64,000 nt of DNA from Cribrihabitans_A neustonicus. Lineage in GTDB: Bacteria; Pseudomonadota; Alphaproteobacteria; Rhodobacterales; Rhodobacteraceae. The position numbers and the translations under genes are program-made. Within the stretch, counting starts at the first letter, position 1, and every line of letters begins with the position of its first letter. The stretch spans positions 372,001 through 436,000 of the forward strand of contig NZ_JBMERQ010000002.1 in assembly GCF_048820895.1 (NCBI RefSeq). The letters run 5' to 3'. Under the pieces are notes generated by a model, which was given only the letters and a program-made list of their open reading frames with translations, was not told the origin of the DNA and did not search any database. Of the stretch, positions 44,189 to 52,951 are shown one piece after another.

Positions 44189-44548
44189 TCTGGCTTTCGT
44201 CTGGCCTGCTGCGCAATGACGCAAGCTTTGGCGCTGCCAGCGCGCAGGATTGTTGTTGCCAGCGCAGCCGTGCAATGTGTATCGCTGATGGCGAAGGTGC
44301 ACAGGAGCTGTAACGCGTCGGAGCAGCCGTTTCTTCCGCATTCGCGGGGGGCAGGGGTTTTAATGACTTGAAAATGCATGATCCGCTGTTGATGGTTACA
44401 AACGCACCCAATAGCACTGGGCGATCAGTTCGTTTTACGAACGTCCGGGGTATCCAGGCGGCGGATCTGGGGACAAACCGGCCGGCCGCCGCAGCATTGT
44501 GACCGCGGCGGGCGCTCCGGGGGAAGACTGGTCAAAGGGAGGACAAAC
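44189..44548. other. 360-base intergenic region between FAA hydrolase and TRAP operon
   Basis: No open frame here looks coding on either strand. The only structured feature I see is a 6-3-6 palindrome at 44428-44442. Base composition is less GC-rich than the neighbouring genes, consistent with a promoter region for the TRAP operon. Confidence 0.6.
44428..44442. promoter_or_regulatory. operator-like palindrome upstream of TRAP operon
   Basis: GTTCGTTTTACGAAC is a perfect inverted repeat (GTTCGT-TTT-ACGAAC) 107 bases before the first TRAP gene. Its size and symmetry suit a dimeric repressor such as an IclR or GntR type; no such regulator is adjacent. Confidence 0.45.
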
Positions 44549-45592
44549 ATGACCACTCGCAGAAAGCTATTGTCGGCGGCAGGGGCGGCAGCGCTTGCAG
44601 TATTCGCCGCAGCGCCGGCGCTTGCGCAGGAGGTGACGCTGAAGCTGCACCAGTTCCTGCCGGCGCAGGCCAACGTGCCGAAACTGATCCTGGACGTCTG
44701 GGCCGACAACGTGGAGGAATCCTCGGGCGGGCGCATCAAGATCGACCGCTACCCGTCGATGCAGCTGGGCGGCAAGCCGCCGGAGCTGATGGACCAGGCC
44801 ATCGACGGCGTCGCTGACATCGTCTGGACCGTGGTCGGCTACACCCCCGGCCGCTACCCCTCCACCGAAGTGTTCGAACTGCCCTTCATGATGACCAATG
44901 CGCGCGCCGCCTCGCACGCTTATTGGGAGATGTTCGAGAAGCACATGAAAGACACCGAGTTCAAGGATGTGAAGATCCTCGGCACCTGGGTGCATGGCCC
45001 CGGCCTGATCCACACCTCCGACCCGGTGGAAACGCCGGACGACCTGCGCGGCATGAAGATCCGCGGCGGCGGGCGCTCGGTGAACGCGCTGCTGGAAGAG
45101 CTGGGCGCGACACCGGTAGGCATGCCGGTCCCGGCAATCCCCGAGGGGCTTTCCAAAGGCGTGATCGACGGCACCACTATCCCGTGGGAGGTGACCGCTG
45201 CCCTGAAGGTGCCGGAGCTGGTGGAAAACCATACCGAGTTCGCGGGCAAGGCGCTGTATACGCTGACCTTCGTGCTGGCGATGAACAAGGAGAAGTACGA
45301 AAGCCTGCCGGATGATCTGAAGAAGGCGATCGACGACAATTCCGGGCTCGAGTTCTCGGTCTTTGCCGGCGGCACCCAGGCCGATTCCGACGGCCCCTCA
45401 CGTGAACTGGCGCTGGACATGGGCAACAACGTGATCACGCTCGACGAAGAGCAGACCGCGGTGTGGCGTGAGCGCGCCCAGCCGATCTACGACAAGTGGA
45501 CGGCTGACATGCAGGAAAAAGGCATCGACGGCGCCGCGCTGATCGAGGAAGCCTCGGCCCTGATCGAGAAATACACGCCGCAGTACGAATAA
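44549..45592 (+). CDS. TRAP transporter solute-binding protein (DctP family)
   Basis: Periplasmic component of a TRAP carrier, 347 residues. The signal peptide MTTRRKLLSAAGAAALAVFA is cleaved after ALA, leaving QEVTLKLHQFLPAQANVPKL. A twin-Arg is present but not a full Tat consensus. The central GTWVHGPGLIHTSDPVETPD and DLRGMKIRGGGRSVNALLEE hold the conserved Arg that usually contacts a carboxylate. AGGGAGG precedes the ATG. It is followed by the small and large membrane subunits and a thioesterase; the ligand is probably an organic acid. Confidence 0.92.
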   Translation: MTTRRKLLSAAGAAALAVFAAAPALAQEVTLKLHQFLPAQANVPKLILDVWADNVEESSGGRIKIDRYPSMQLGGKPPELMDQAIDGVADIVWTVVGYTPGRYPSTEVFELPFMMTNARAASHAYWEMFEKHMKDTEFKDVKILGTWVHGPGLIHTSDPVETPDDLRGMKIRGGGRSVNALLEELGATPVGMPVPAIPEGLSKGVIDGTTIPWEVTAALKVPELVENHTEFAGKALYTLTFVLAMNKEKYESLPDDLKKAIDDNSGLEFSVFAGGTQADSDGPSRELALDMGNNVITLDEEQTAVWRERAQPIYDKWTADMQEKGIDGAALIEEASALIEKYTPQYE

Positions 45593-45658
45593 GGCGTCTG
45601 CTAACAGGCGGAGGGCCGGTTGCGGCCCTTCGCGAAGGACGAAAAGGCAATCTCGACC

Positions 45659-46237
45659 ATGCACAAGCTGATGCTGGGACTGGCCCGGGCGATGGCATAT
45701 CTGGGCGGTGCGGTGCTGTCGCTCCTCATCATCCTGACCTGTGTGTCGATCATCGGACGGCAGCTCAACGGCCTGTTCCACAGCGGCCTGATGCAAGGTC
45801 TGGCCCCCGGCTTCTCCGACTGGATGATCGGCTGGACCGGGCCGGTGAACGGCGATTTCGAGATCGTGGAGGCCGGCGTGGCCTTTGCCATCTTCGCCTT
45901 CCTGCCGCTGTGCCAGATCACCTCCGGCCATGCCTGCGTTGACGTGCTGGCCAATTCCTTTCCGCGCCGGGTGAAATACTTCCTGCGGATGGTGACCGAA
46001 GTGCTGTTTGCCGCGGTGCTGGTGCTGATCGCCTGGCGGCTGGCCGATGGCACCCTTGGCAAGTACCAGAACGGCGAAACCTCCTTCCTGCTCGAGTTCC
46101 CGGTCTGGTGGGCCTACAGCGCCGCTCTGGCAGCGGCGCTGGTGGCGGCGGTGGTCGGGCTCTACATGGGCGTGGTGCGCACGTATGAATTCTTTACCGG
46201 CCGCATCCTGGTCTGGGACGGCGTGGAGGGCGAATAG
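45659..46237 (+). CDS. TRAP transporter small membrane subunit (DctQ family)
   Basis: A 192-residue membrane protein with four main hydrophobic segments. The motif EAGVAFAIFAFLPLCQITSGHACVDVL, seen here as EIVEAGVAFAIFAFLPLCQ and then TSGHACVDVLANSF, is typical of DctQ. ATG 45659 is chosen; the frame is open 13 codons upstream without a ribosome site. Its TAG stop shares a base with the GTG start of the large subunit. Confidence 0.88.
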   Translation: MHKLMLGLARAMAYLGGAVLSLLIILTCVSIIGRQLNGLFHSGLMQGLAPGFSDWMIGWTGPVNGDFEIVEAGVAFAIFAFLPLCQITSGHACVDVLANSFPRRVKYFLRMVTEVLFAAVLVLIAWRLADGTLGKYQNGETSFLLEFPVWWAYSAALAAALVAAVVGLYMGVVRTYEFFTGRILVWDGVEGE

Positions 46238-47742
46238 TGACAGCTCTTGAAATTGGCATCGCATCCTTCCCGGTGCTGATGCTGCTGATCTTCCTGCGCG
46301 TGCCGATCGGGCTTTCGATGTTCCTTGTGGGGCTTGTCGGGCTGATCTGGGTTACCGATGGCACCCAGGTCGCCTTCGGGCGGCTCAAGAGCGAGACCTA
46401 CACGACGTTCTCCTCTTATTCGCTGACCATCGTGCCGATGTTCCTGCTGATGGGGCATTTCGCGACCCTCGGTGGCATGTCGACGGCGCTGTTCAAGGCC
46501 GCCGAGGGCTTTCTCGGGCACCGCAAGGGCGGGGTGGCGATGGCCTCGATCGGGGCCTGCGCGGGCTTTGGCGCGATCTGCGGCTCCTCGCTGGCCACCG
46601 CCGCCACCATGGGCCGGGTCGCGCTGCCAGAGCTTAGGCAATACGGCTATGCCGGCGGGTTCTCCACCGCGACGCTCGCGGCGGGCGGCACGCTCGGCAT
46701 CCTGATCCCGCCTTCGGTGGTGCTGGTGATTTATGCCATCCTGACCGAGCAGAACATCGCCAAGCTGTTCCTTTCTGCCTTCATCCCCGGGCTTCTGGCG
46801 GCGCTCGGATACGTGATCGCGATTTCGATCTATGTGCGGCTCTATCCGGCCAGCGCGGGCACGCGGCCGCCGGTGCCGATGCGGCAGCGGTTCGAGGCGT
46901 TGATCCATGTCTGGCCGGTGCTACTGGTCTTTGCGCTGGTGGTTGGCGGCATCTACCTCGGCTGGTTCACCCCGACCGAGGGCGCCGCGGTGGGCGCCTT
47001 CGGCACCGGCTTCATCGCCTGGATGAACGGCGGGCTGACGCGCGCCACGCTCGCCGACAGCTTCCTGGTCACCGCGCGCTCGACCGCAATGATCTTCTTC
47101 ATCGTGCTGGGCGCGGGGTTCTACAACGGTTTCCTCGCGCTCACCAAAGTGCCGCAGGAGCTTGCCGATTTCGTGGTGAGTCAGGGCCTCAGCCCTTGGG
47201 TGGTGCTGGCGCTGATCCTCGCCTTCTACCTGGTGTTCGGCTGCCTTATGGATTCGCTGTCGATGATCCTGCTGACGATCCCGATCTTCTTTCCGGTGAT
47301 CTCGGTAATGGATTTCGGCCTCCTGTCGCTGCCCGCAATGCAGGCGGAGGCGGCGATGGAGGTGCTGAACGCGGGTGTGCCCGAGGGCATGGGGGCGGAG
47401 ATGCTGGCCTCGATCCGCGAGGCTATCGCCAGCGGCGCCGAGCTCACCCGCGAGCAGATGCGCGAGCTGGGCATCCGGGTGACCGAAGGCCGGGTAAACC
47501 GGATCGAGGCGGAATACGTGGCGATCTGGTTCGGCATCCTGGTGCTGATCGTGGTCGAGGTCGGGCTGATCACCCCGCCGGTGGGGATGAACCTCTTCAT
47601 CATCAACGCGATGGACCGAAAGACGAAGATGATCGACACCTACAAGGCGGTGATGTTCTTCGTCGCCTCCGACATCATCCGCGTGATCATCCTGGTTGCC
47701 TTCCCGGTGATCACGCTCTTTCCGCTGATGCTGATGCAATAA
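46237..47742 (+). CDS. TRAP transporter large membrane subunit (DctM family, GTG start)
   Basis: The sodium-coupled transport subunit, 501 residues, about twelve hydrophobic segments. DctM features include SYSLTIVPMFLLMGHFATLGG, GFGAICGSSLATAATMGRVALPE, and the GGTLGILIPPSVVLVIYAIL segment. GTG 46237 overlaps the TAG of the small subunit by one base. An insertion around residues 365-415 (AMQAEAAMEVLNAGVPEGMG onward) is hydrophilic and longer than in many DctM proteins. Confidence 0.92.
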   Translation: MTALEIGIASFPVLMLLIFLRVPIGLSMFLVGLVGLIWVTDGTQVAFGRLKSETYTTFSSYSLTIVPMFLLMGHFATLGGMSTALFKAAEGFLGHRKGGVAMASIGACAGFGAICGSSLATAATMGRVALPELRQYGYAGGFSTATLAAGGTLGILIPPSVVLVIYAILTEQNIAKLFLSAFIPGLLAALGYVIAISIYVRLYPASAGTRPPVPMRQRFEALIHVWPVLLVFALVVGGIYLGWFTPTEGAAVGAFGTGFIAWMNGGLTRATLADSFLVTARSTAMIFFIVLGAGFYNGFLALTKVPQELADFVVSQGLSPWVVLALILAFYLVFGCLMDSLSMILLTIPIFFPVISVMDFGLLSLPAMQAEAAMEVLNAGVPEGMGAEMLASIREAIASGAELTREQMRELGIRVTEGRVNRIEAEYVAIWFGILVLIVVEVGLITPPVGMNLFIINAMDRKTKMIDTYKAVMFFVASDIIRVIILVAFPVITLFPLMLMQ

Positions 47743-47755
47743 GGAAGACACGACT

Positions 47756-48199
47756 ATGGCAGAAAGCGCAAGCGAAGGCCCGCGCGGCTTCGAGCATGAA
47801 ATCCGGGTCGGCTGGGGCGACTGCGATCCGGCGAAGATCGCCTATACCGGCCGCCTGCAAGCCTTCGCGCTGGAGGCGATAGATGCCTGGTGGGAGCATC
47901 ACCTTGGCGGCGACGGGTGGTATCAGATGGAGCTGGACCGCGGCACCGGCACGCCCTTCGTGCACATGAGCATCGACTTCCGTGCGCCGGTCACCCCCCG
48001 CCACCGGCTGCGCTGCGAAGTCTGGCCTGCGGCGCTGGGGAGCAAATCGGTCACCTTCCGGGTGGCGGCGCGGCAGGACGGGGTTCTGTGTTTCGAAGGC
48101 AGGTTTGTCTGCGTTTTCATCAATCCGGAAAATTTCACCGCCCGGTCCGCCCCACCTGACTACCGCTCAGTGATCGAAGCGCAGCTGCGCCCGGAGTAA
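47756..48199 (+). CDS. acyl-CoA thioesterase (4-hydroxybenzoyl-CoA type hot-dog fold)
   Basis: A 147-residue single hot-dog protein. The motif IRVGWGDCDPAKIAYTGRLQ contains the catalytic Asp of the 4-hydroxybenzoyl-CoA thioesterase type (DCDPAKIAY), and HMSIDFRAPVTPRHRLRCEV follows. It starts 13 bases after the TRAP large subunit, so it is part of that operon. The pairing suggests the imported acid is handled as a CoA ester, or that excess CoA ester is released; the acid itself is unknown. Confidence 0.88.
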   Translation: MAESASEGPRGFEHEIRVGWGDCDPAKIAYTGRLQAFALEAIDAWWEHHLGGDGWYQMELDRGTGTPFVHMSIDFRAPVTPRHRLRCEVWPAALGSKSVTFRVAARQDGVLCFEGRFVCVFINPENFTARSAPPDYRSVIEAQLRPE

Positions 48200-48294
48200 T
48201 AGGCGCCCCGGTCCGCGGGGGGCTGCGCGCGCCACGGGTGCTGGAACCAATGAATTATTCCGGCCCGAACATATTGGTTTTCTCCGGCCCCGTC

Positions 48295-49503
48295 TCAGGC
48301 AGGATCGCACAGCCAATGATCGGCGAAAGTGATCCGCGCGAGGCCCGCAAACCTTGCAACCCTCTGCAGTTCCGCCTCCAGCCGCCCGGTGCGGGCATTG
48401 CTCCACCTGAGGCCCGGCTCGGGCCAGAGCGCGCTGACGTGCAGGCTGTCCGCGTCGCGCAGGGCCTTCATGTCGATCCGTCCGATCAGGCGGCTGCCCT
48501 CCAGCAGCGGGAATACGTAATAGCCGTAGCGGCGCTTGTCGGCGGGAGTGAAGACCTCGATCCGGTAGTGGAAGCCGAACAGCCGCTCGGCCCGCTTGCG
48601 GTCGCGGAGCGCCGGGTCGAAGGGGCTGAGCACGCGGATGCGCCCTGGTGCCGGGCCGAGCTCCCGCGCCTCCTCCTCCGCGCCCGGGCGGGCAAAGACG
48701 CGGCGGGGCCTGCCGTCGGCCTGCTCCACCTCGATCTCCTGCAAGCTGCCCTCACGCAGACCCGTGGCACACCACTCCCGCGCCTCCGCCGGGGTCGCGG
48801 TGTCCCAGAAGGCGGCGATTTCGCCCGCGGTGGCAAAGCCGAGCCGGTCCAGCGCCGCGTCGCAGAGCCAGCCGATGGTGGCGGTCTCATCCACGCCTCC
48901 CGCGCGCAGGTGGTCTTCGATCACCCGCTCGGTCAGGTCATAGCGTTTCTGGAAGCCGTTGCGCCCGATCACCGTGAGCGCGCCAGCGCGCCACAGGTAT
49001 TCCAGGGCCGTCTTTGACGGGTGCCAGTCCCACCAGCCTCCGGAGCGCTTGGGTTCGTCCCTCCCGACGTCCGCTGAGCTGACCGGGCCGTGGTCGCGGA
49101 TGTGCTGCATTACCGTTTCGAACCGCGCCTCGAATCCGTCGCGGCGCCAGTTGCGCCAGCGGCTCTTAAGCCGCGCGGCATCGCGGCGGAACCGCAGGCG
49201 CCAGTGCGGGTAAAAGGCCATCGGGATCACCGAGGCATCATGCGTCCAGTGTTCGAACAGGGCGCGGTCGCGTTCATAGAGCCGCTTGAGCGCGGGCGCA
49301 CGGTAGCTGGGGCGGCGGCTGTAGAGGATCATGTCGTGCGCCCGCGCCACCGTGTTGATGCTGTCGATCTGAACGAAACCCAGCCGTTCGATCAGCTCCA
49401 GCAGGGCCGTGCCCCTGGCAGTCCCCGAGGGCGGCTCCAGGAGCGCGTGGCGATCGAGGAACAGCCGCCGCGCGCTGCCGTTGTCCAGCCGCTCAAGCGC
49501 CAT
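48295..49503 (-). CDS. ycaQ: YcaQ-type interstrand-crosslink DNA glycosylase
   Basis: A 402-residue HTH_42-family protein related to E. coli YcaQ and Streptomyces AlkZ, which excise crosslinked or alkylated bases. The YcaQ-class catalytic pattern QxD is present in GFVQIDSINTVARAHDMILY (Gln-Ile-Asp), in contrast to QxQ of AlkZ. Other family stretches are FEHWTHDASVIPMAFYP and LSPFDPALRDRKRAERLFGF. Its ATG overlaps the stop of a LacI-type gene by one base, so the two are cotranscribed. A DNA-repair gene behind a sugar-type repressor is unusual. Confidence 0.88.
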   Translation of the reverse strand: MALERLDNGSARRLFLDRHALLEPPSGTARGTALLELIERLGFVQIDSINTVARAHDMILYSRRPSYRAPALKRLYERDRALFEHWTHDASVIPMAFYPHWRLRFRRDAARLKSRWRNWRRDGFEARFETVMQHIRDHGPVSSADVGRDEPKRSGGWWDWHPSKTALEYLWRAGALTVIGRNGFQKRYDLTERVIEDHLRAGGVDETATIGWLCDAALDRLGFATAGEIAAFWDTATPAEAREWCATGLREGSLQEIEVEQADGRPRRVFARPGAEEEARELGPAPGRIRVLSPFDPALRDRKRAERLFGFHYRIEVFTPADKRRYGYYVFPLLEGSRLIGRIDMKALRDADSLHVSALWPEPGLRWSNARTGRLEAELQRVARFAGLARITFADHWLCDPA

Positions 49504-50528
49504 CAGCGCCGCTTGAGCGTGTCGCCGTAGGTGATCGTGGGGGACAGCGTCACGTGCTTTTCAATCGGCGCGTCCGGGTCTTCGAGCTGGGCCGCGATGA
49601 TCTCCGCAGCCTTGCGGCCGATCTCCTGGCGGCAGGCGTCCATGGTGGCGAGCTTGCGCGGCAGCCCTTGCAGGAGCTCCACCCCGTTGAAGCCGGCGAG
49701 GCCGATCTGGCCGGGCACGTCGATGCCCTGGTCGAGCAGGTACAACAGCCCGCCCGCGCCGATCATGTCGTTGGAGTAATAGAGGAAATCCAGCTCCGGC
49801 GTGCGCTCCAGCATCTCCTGCGTCATCTCTCGCCCCTTGGCCAGCGCCGAGCCGCCGGAATAGAAGGCGCGGTCCTCGATCTCAATGCCTTCCTTGGCCA
49901 GCGCCTCGGTGAAGCCCTCGAAGCGTTTGCGGGCGCGATGGTCTAGCGGCATCTTGGTGCCCATGAAACCGATGTGGCTGTAGCCTGCCTTGAGGATCGC
50001 CTTGGCCATCTCCCGGCCCGCGCGGCGGTGCGAGATGCCGACCATCGCGTCGACCGGCTTGCCGTCGGTGTCCATGATCTCCACCACCGGGATGCCGGAG
50101 GCCGCAAGCATGGCGCGCGCCGGTTCGGTGTGCTCGAGCCCTGCGATGATCACGCCGGAGGGCCGCCAGGACAGCATCTCGTAGAGGACTTTCTCCTCTT
50201 TCTCGGGCTGGTAGTCGGTGACGCCCACGACCGGCTGCAGGTCGGTGTTTTCCAGCACTTTGTTGATGCCGGTCAGCACCTCCGGGAACACCATGTTCGA
50301 CAAGGACGGGATGATGACCGCCACCAGGTTCACCCGGTTCGAGGCCAGCGCGCCTGCGATCTTGTTGGGCACGTAGCCCAGCTCCTTGGCAGCGCTCAGC
50401 ACCTTGGCGCGGGTCCGTTCCGACACGTCGCCGCGGTTTCGCAGCACGCGGCTGACGGTCATTTCGGAAACTCCGGTCGCTTCGGAGACATCGCGGAGGG
50501 TCAGCGGGCGCTTGTTGTCCGTGGTCAC
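49503..50528 (-). CDS. LacI-family transcriptional regulator (GTG start)
   Basis: A 341-residue repressor. The HTH is LTLRDVSEATGVSEMTVSRVLRNRG and the hinge helix is YVPNKIAGALASNRV, followed by a periplasmic-binding-protein-like effector domain (VAVIIPSLSNMVFPEVLTGI, GLAGFNGVELLQGLPRKLAT). Sequence resembles the GntR/GulR-like subgroup, often responding to sugar acids. GTG 50528 follows AAGAAGG. No sugar catabolic genes are adjacent; its only downstream partner is ycaQ. Confidence 0.9.
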   Translation of the reverse strand: MTTDNKRPLTLRDVSEATGVSEMTVSRVLRNRGDVSERTRAKVLSAAKELGYVPNKIAGALASNRVNLVAVIIPSLSNMVFPEVLTGINKVLENTDLQPVVGVTDYQPEKEEKVLYEMLSWRPSGVIIAGLEHTEPARAMLAASGIPVVEIMDTDGKPVDAMVGISHRRAGREMAKAILKAGYSHIGFMGTKMPLDHRARKRFEGFTEALAKEGIEIEDRAFYSGGSALAKGREMTQEMLERTPELDFLYYSNDMIGAGGLLYLLDQGIDVPGQIGLAGFNGVELLQGLPRKLATMDACRQEIGRKAAEIIAAQLEDPDAPIEKHVTLSPTITYGDTLKRR

Positions 50529-50657
50529 GTGTGTGTGCCTTCTTGATTGCTGCTGGCTGCGAGGTTAGCGCAGACATCGGCTGCTGCACAATGGCGCGCA
50601 GCGGCTATTCGGAGCCTTCGTGCGCGCATGGCCGCGTACTTTACTGCGTGCATGGCA

Positions 50658-50686
50658 TTGTGAAGCCAGGCAGGATTTGCTATCGC
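50658..50686 (+). promoter_or_regulatory. possible promoter of tRNA-Arg
   Basis: TTGTGA (50658-50663), 17-base spacer, TATCGC (50681-50686), placing a start about 6 bases before the tRNA. The -10 is weak, so this is a tentative call. Confidence 0.4.
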
Positions 50687-50698
50687 CGGGGCGCACGC

Positions 50699-50775
50699 GG
50701 CCCCGTGGCTCAACTGGATAGAGCAGCCCCCTCCTAAGGGGCAGGTTGCAGGTTCGAATCCTGCCGGGGTCGCCA
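50699..50775 (+). tRNA. tRNA-Arg (anticodon CCT)
   Basis: A 77-nt cloverleaf with encoded CCA. Acceptor GGCCCCG pairs with CGGGGTC (one G-T), the D arm is GGCTCAACTGGATAGAGC, the anticodon stem GCCCC/GGGGC holds loop CTCCTAA with CCT at 34-36, and the T arm is GCAGGTTCGAATCCTGC. Reads AGG. Confidence 0.98.
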
Positions 50776-50869
50776 TATTTCCGCTAAATCCGCTGGGTGG
50801 GTCCGGGCTTTCACCCCGGAGGGCGCCGGGCTATGAGAGTGGCGTGCGATTTCCCGGGAGAATACGGTT

Positions 50870-51475
50870 ATGGCGGAGTCTGACGCAGTGCAGGAGAAGC
50901 GGCTGGCTGCTGCGGCTGCTGGGCCGAATTCGCCTCCCGTGCGGCAGCGTTTCGGATCGGGGATTGCCGCGGGCAGCAGCGCGGCAGCCTGGGCCGAGGC
51001 CTGGCTCAGGATGCTCTTGGTGCAGGACGGCTCCGCCACGCTGCTTTGCGAGACAATTGCAGACGGGCCCGTGCAGCTGGAGGTCGTGCACCAGAAAGTG
51101 ACCACCAGCGTGCCGCGCCAGGTGCGGGCGCATCTGCCGGGCAGCGCCTTCATCGAGCGGCAGGTGTGCATGTCGCATGCGGGTCAGGTGATGATGGACA
51201 ATCTCAGCTATGTGGCACTGGAACGGCTTGATCCGGAGGTGCGGCGGCATCTGGAGCAGGGTCTTTCGCCGATCGGCTATATCTTCGACGTGAAGCGCAC
51301 CCGCAAACGGCCGGTTACCTGCCCGGAGGCGGTGCTGACGCGGCTGTGGCAGCGGGCGGGCGTGCCGGACCCGGCGGCGGCGCGCAGCTACGTGCTGGAG
51401 ATCGAAGCCACCTCCAGCATGCTGATCACCGAGGTCTACCGGGCCGGCATGTGCCTCGGCCTTCCGCAGTCCTGA
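50870..51475 (+). CDS. chorismate-pyruvate-lyase-like protein (DUF98 type)
   Basis: A 201-residue cytosolic protein. AWLRMLLVQDGSATLLCETI, FIERQVCMSHAGQVMMDNLS and LEQGLSPIGYIFDVKRTRKR resemble the chorismate lyase-like fold, where an Arg and a Glu near the C-terminus bind and cleave chorismate. The conserved RxxxL and late Glu of true UbiC are only partly recognisable, so 4-hydroxybenzoate production is possible but not shown. GGGAG lies 9 bases before the ATG. It stands alone, 94 bases after tRNA-Arg and convergent with the aldehyde dehydrogenase. Confidence 0.6.
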   Translation: MAESDAVQEKRLAAAAAGPNSPPVRQRFGSGIAAGSSAAAWAEAWLRMLLVQDGSATLLCETIADGPVQLEVVHQKVTTSVPRQVRAHLPGSAFIERQVCMSHAGQVMMDNLSYVALERLDPEVRRHLEQGLSPIGYIFDVKRTRKRPVTCPEAVLTRLWQRAGVPDPAAARSYVLEIEATSSMLITEVYRAGMCLGLPQS

Positions 51476-51493
51476 ACCGCCCTTCGACCGCCG

Positions 51494-52951
51494 TCAGCCG
51501 TGGCGGGCGGCCACCGTTTTGAGCTGGGAAAACCCGTAGAGCGCCTCGAAGCCCTTCTCGCGGCCGTGTCCCGACTGGCCGCTGCCGCCGAAGGGCAGCT
51601 CGACCCCGCCGCCCGCGCCGTAGTTGTTGAGGAAGACCTGCCCGGCGCGCAAGGACTTGGCCAGCCGCATCTGGCGGCCGCCGTCGCGGGTCCAGACACC
51701 GGCCACCAGCCCGTAGGGTGTACTGTTGGCGATCTCCACCGCCTCGGCTTCCGTCTCAAAGGGGATCAGCACTTGCACGGGGCCGAAGATCTCCTCCTGC
51801 GCCAGCGCGTGGGCGGGCGGCACGTCGGCAAAGAGGGTGGGACGGACGTAGGCGCCTTCCCCCGGCGCTCCGTCCGCGATGCGGCCTTGGGCGGCCACGG
51901 TCAGATCCGCGCCCTTGGCGATGTAACCTTCTACAATCGCTTTCTGCCGGGCGGAGATCAGCGGGCCGAGGCTGAGGTCGTCCCTTGCGGGCCCCGCGGT
52001 CAGCGCGCCATAGGCCTCCGCCATGCGCGCCTTCACCGCGTCGTAGACCCCGCGCTGCACGAGGATGCGCGAGGAGGCGGAGCAGGTCTGGCCTGCGTTC
52101 TGGATGCCCGCGTTCACCAGGAAGGGCAGGGCGGCGTCCAGGTCGGCGTCGTCGAACACCAGCTGCGGGGACTTGCCGCCCAGTTCAAGCGTCACCGGCA
52201 CCACGTTCGCGCCCGCCGCCTGCTGCACCAGCGCGCCGGTGCGAACCGAGCCGGTGAAGGAGATATGCTGCACTCCCGGATGCCCGGCCAGCGCCGCCCC
52301 GGCCTCGGCGCCGAGCCCCGGCACCACGTTCAGCGCGCCCGCGGGCAGCCCGGCCTCTATCGCGATATTGGCAAAGGCCAGTGCTGTGAGGCAGGCTTCC
52401 TCGGCCGGTTTCAGCACGCAGGCATTGCCCATCGCCAGTGCCGCACCGACCGAGCGGCCGATAATCTGCATCGGGTAGTTCCAGGGCACGATATGGCCGG
52501 TCACGCCATGCGGCTCGCGAAGGGTGTAGACGGTGTAGCCGTCGAGGTAGGGAATGGTCTCCCCCATCACCTTGTCCGCTGCGCCGCCGTAGAACTCGCA
52601 GTAGCGCGCCAGCGCCGCCGCATCGGCGCGTGCCTGGGTGAGCGGCTTGCCCACGTCCAGCGCCTCCAGCGCGGCCAGCTGGTCCACCCGTTCCAGCACG
52701 AACTGACCGATGCGGGTCAGGACGCGGCCGCGCTCCAGCGCGCTCATCCGGCCCCATGTGCCGTCGCGCGCGACCTGCGCCGCGGTGACGGCGGCGTCGA
52801 TGTCCGCCGCGGTCCCGCGGGCGATCTGGCAGATCTCCGCCCCGTCCGAGGGGTTCACCAGCGGAAGGGTGCCGCCGTCCGCGGGCGGTTGCCAGCAGCC
52901 GCCGATCAGGCACAGGGCGGGGTCGAACCAGATGGGGGAGGGGTCAGTCAT
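51494..52951 (-). CDS. NAD(P)-dependent aldehyde dehydrogenase
   Basis: An ALDH of 485 residues. It has HIVPWNYPMQIIGRSVGAAL, the HISFTGSVRTG cofactor loop, catalytic Glu in LELGGKSPQLVFDDADLD, catalytic Cys in NAGQTCSASSRILV and EEIFGPVQVLIPF. It resembles betaine- or aminoaldehyde-type enzymes. I choose ATG 52951 with AGGAG 6 bases upstream; the ATG at 52954 also fits. It overlaps the GNAT gene by 8 bases and ends the ABC-transporter gene run, suggesting oxidation of an aldehyde derived from the imported compound. Confidence 0.92.
   Translation of the reverse strand: MTDPSPIWFDPALCLIGGCWQPPADGGTLPLVNPSDGAEICQIARGTAADIDAAVTAAQVARDGTWGRMSALERGRVLTRIGQFVLERVDQLAALEALDVGKPLTQARADAAALARYCEFYGGAADKVMGETIPYLDGYTVYTLREPHGVTGHIVPWNYPMQIIGRSVGAALAMGNACVLKPAEEACLTALAFANIAIEAGLPAGALNVVPGLGAEAGAALAGHPGVQHISFTGSVRTGALVQQAAGANVVPVTLELGGKSPQLVFDDADLDAALPFLVNAGIQNAGQTCSASSRILVQRGVYDAVKARMAEAYGALTAGPARDDLSLGPLISARQKAIVEGYIAKGADLTVAAQGRIADGAPGEGAYVRPTLFADVPPAHALAQEEIFGPVQVLIPFETEAEAVEIANSTPYGLVAGVWTRDGGRQMRLAKSLRAGQVFLNNYGAGGGVELPFGGSGQSGHGREKGFEALYGFSQLKTVAARHG

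Noticed and set aside
50525..50776. Minus-strand open frame starting MATPAGFEPATCPLGGG
   Set aside because: It is the antisense of tRNA-Arg; this translation is a well-known artefact of tRNA genes. The same applies to the frame ending RPRQDSNLQPAP at 50734-51171.
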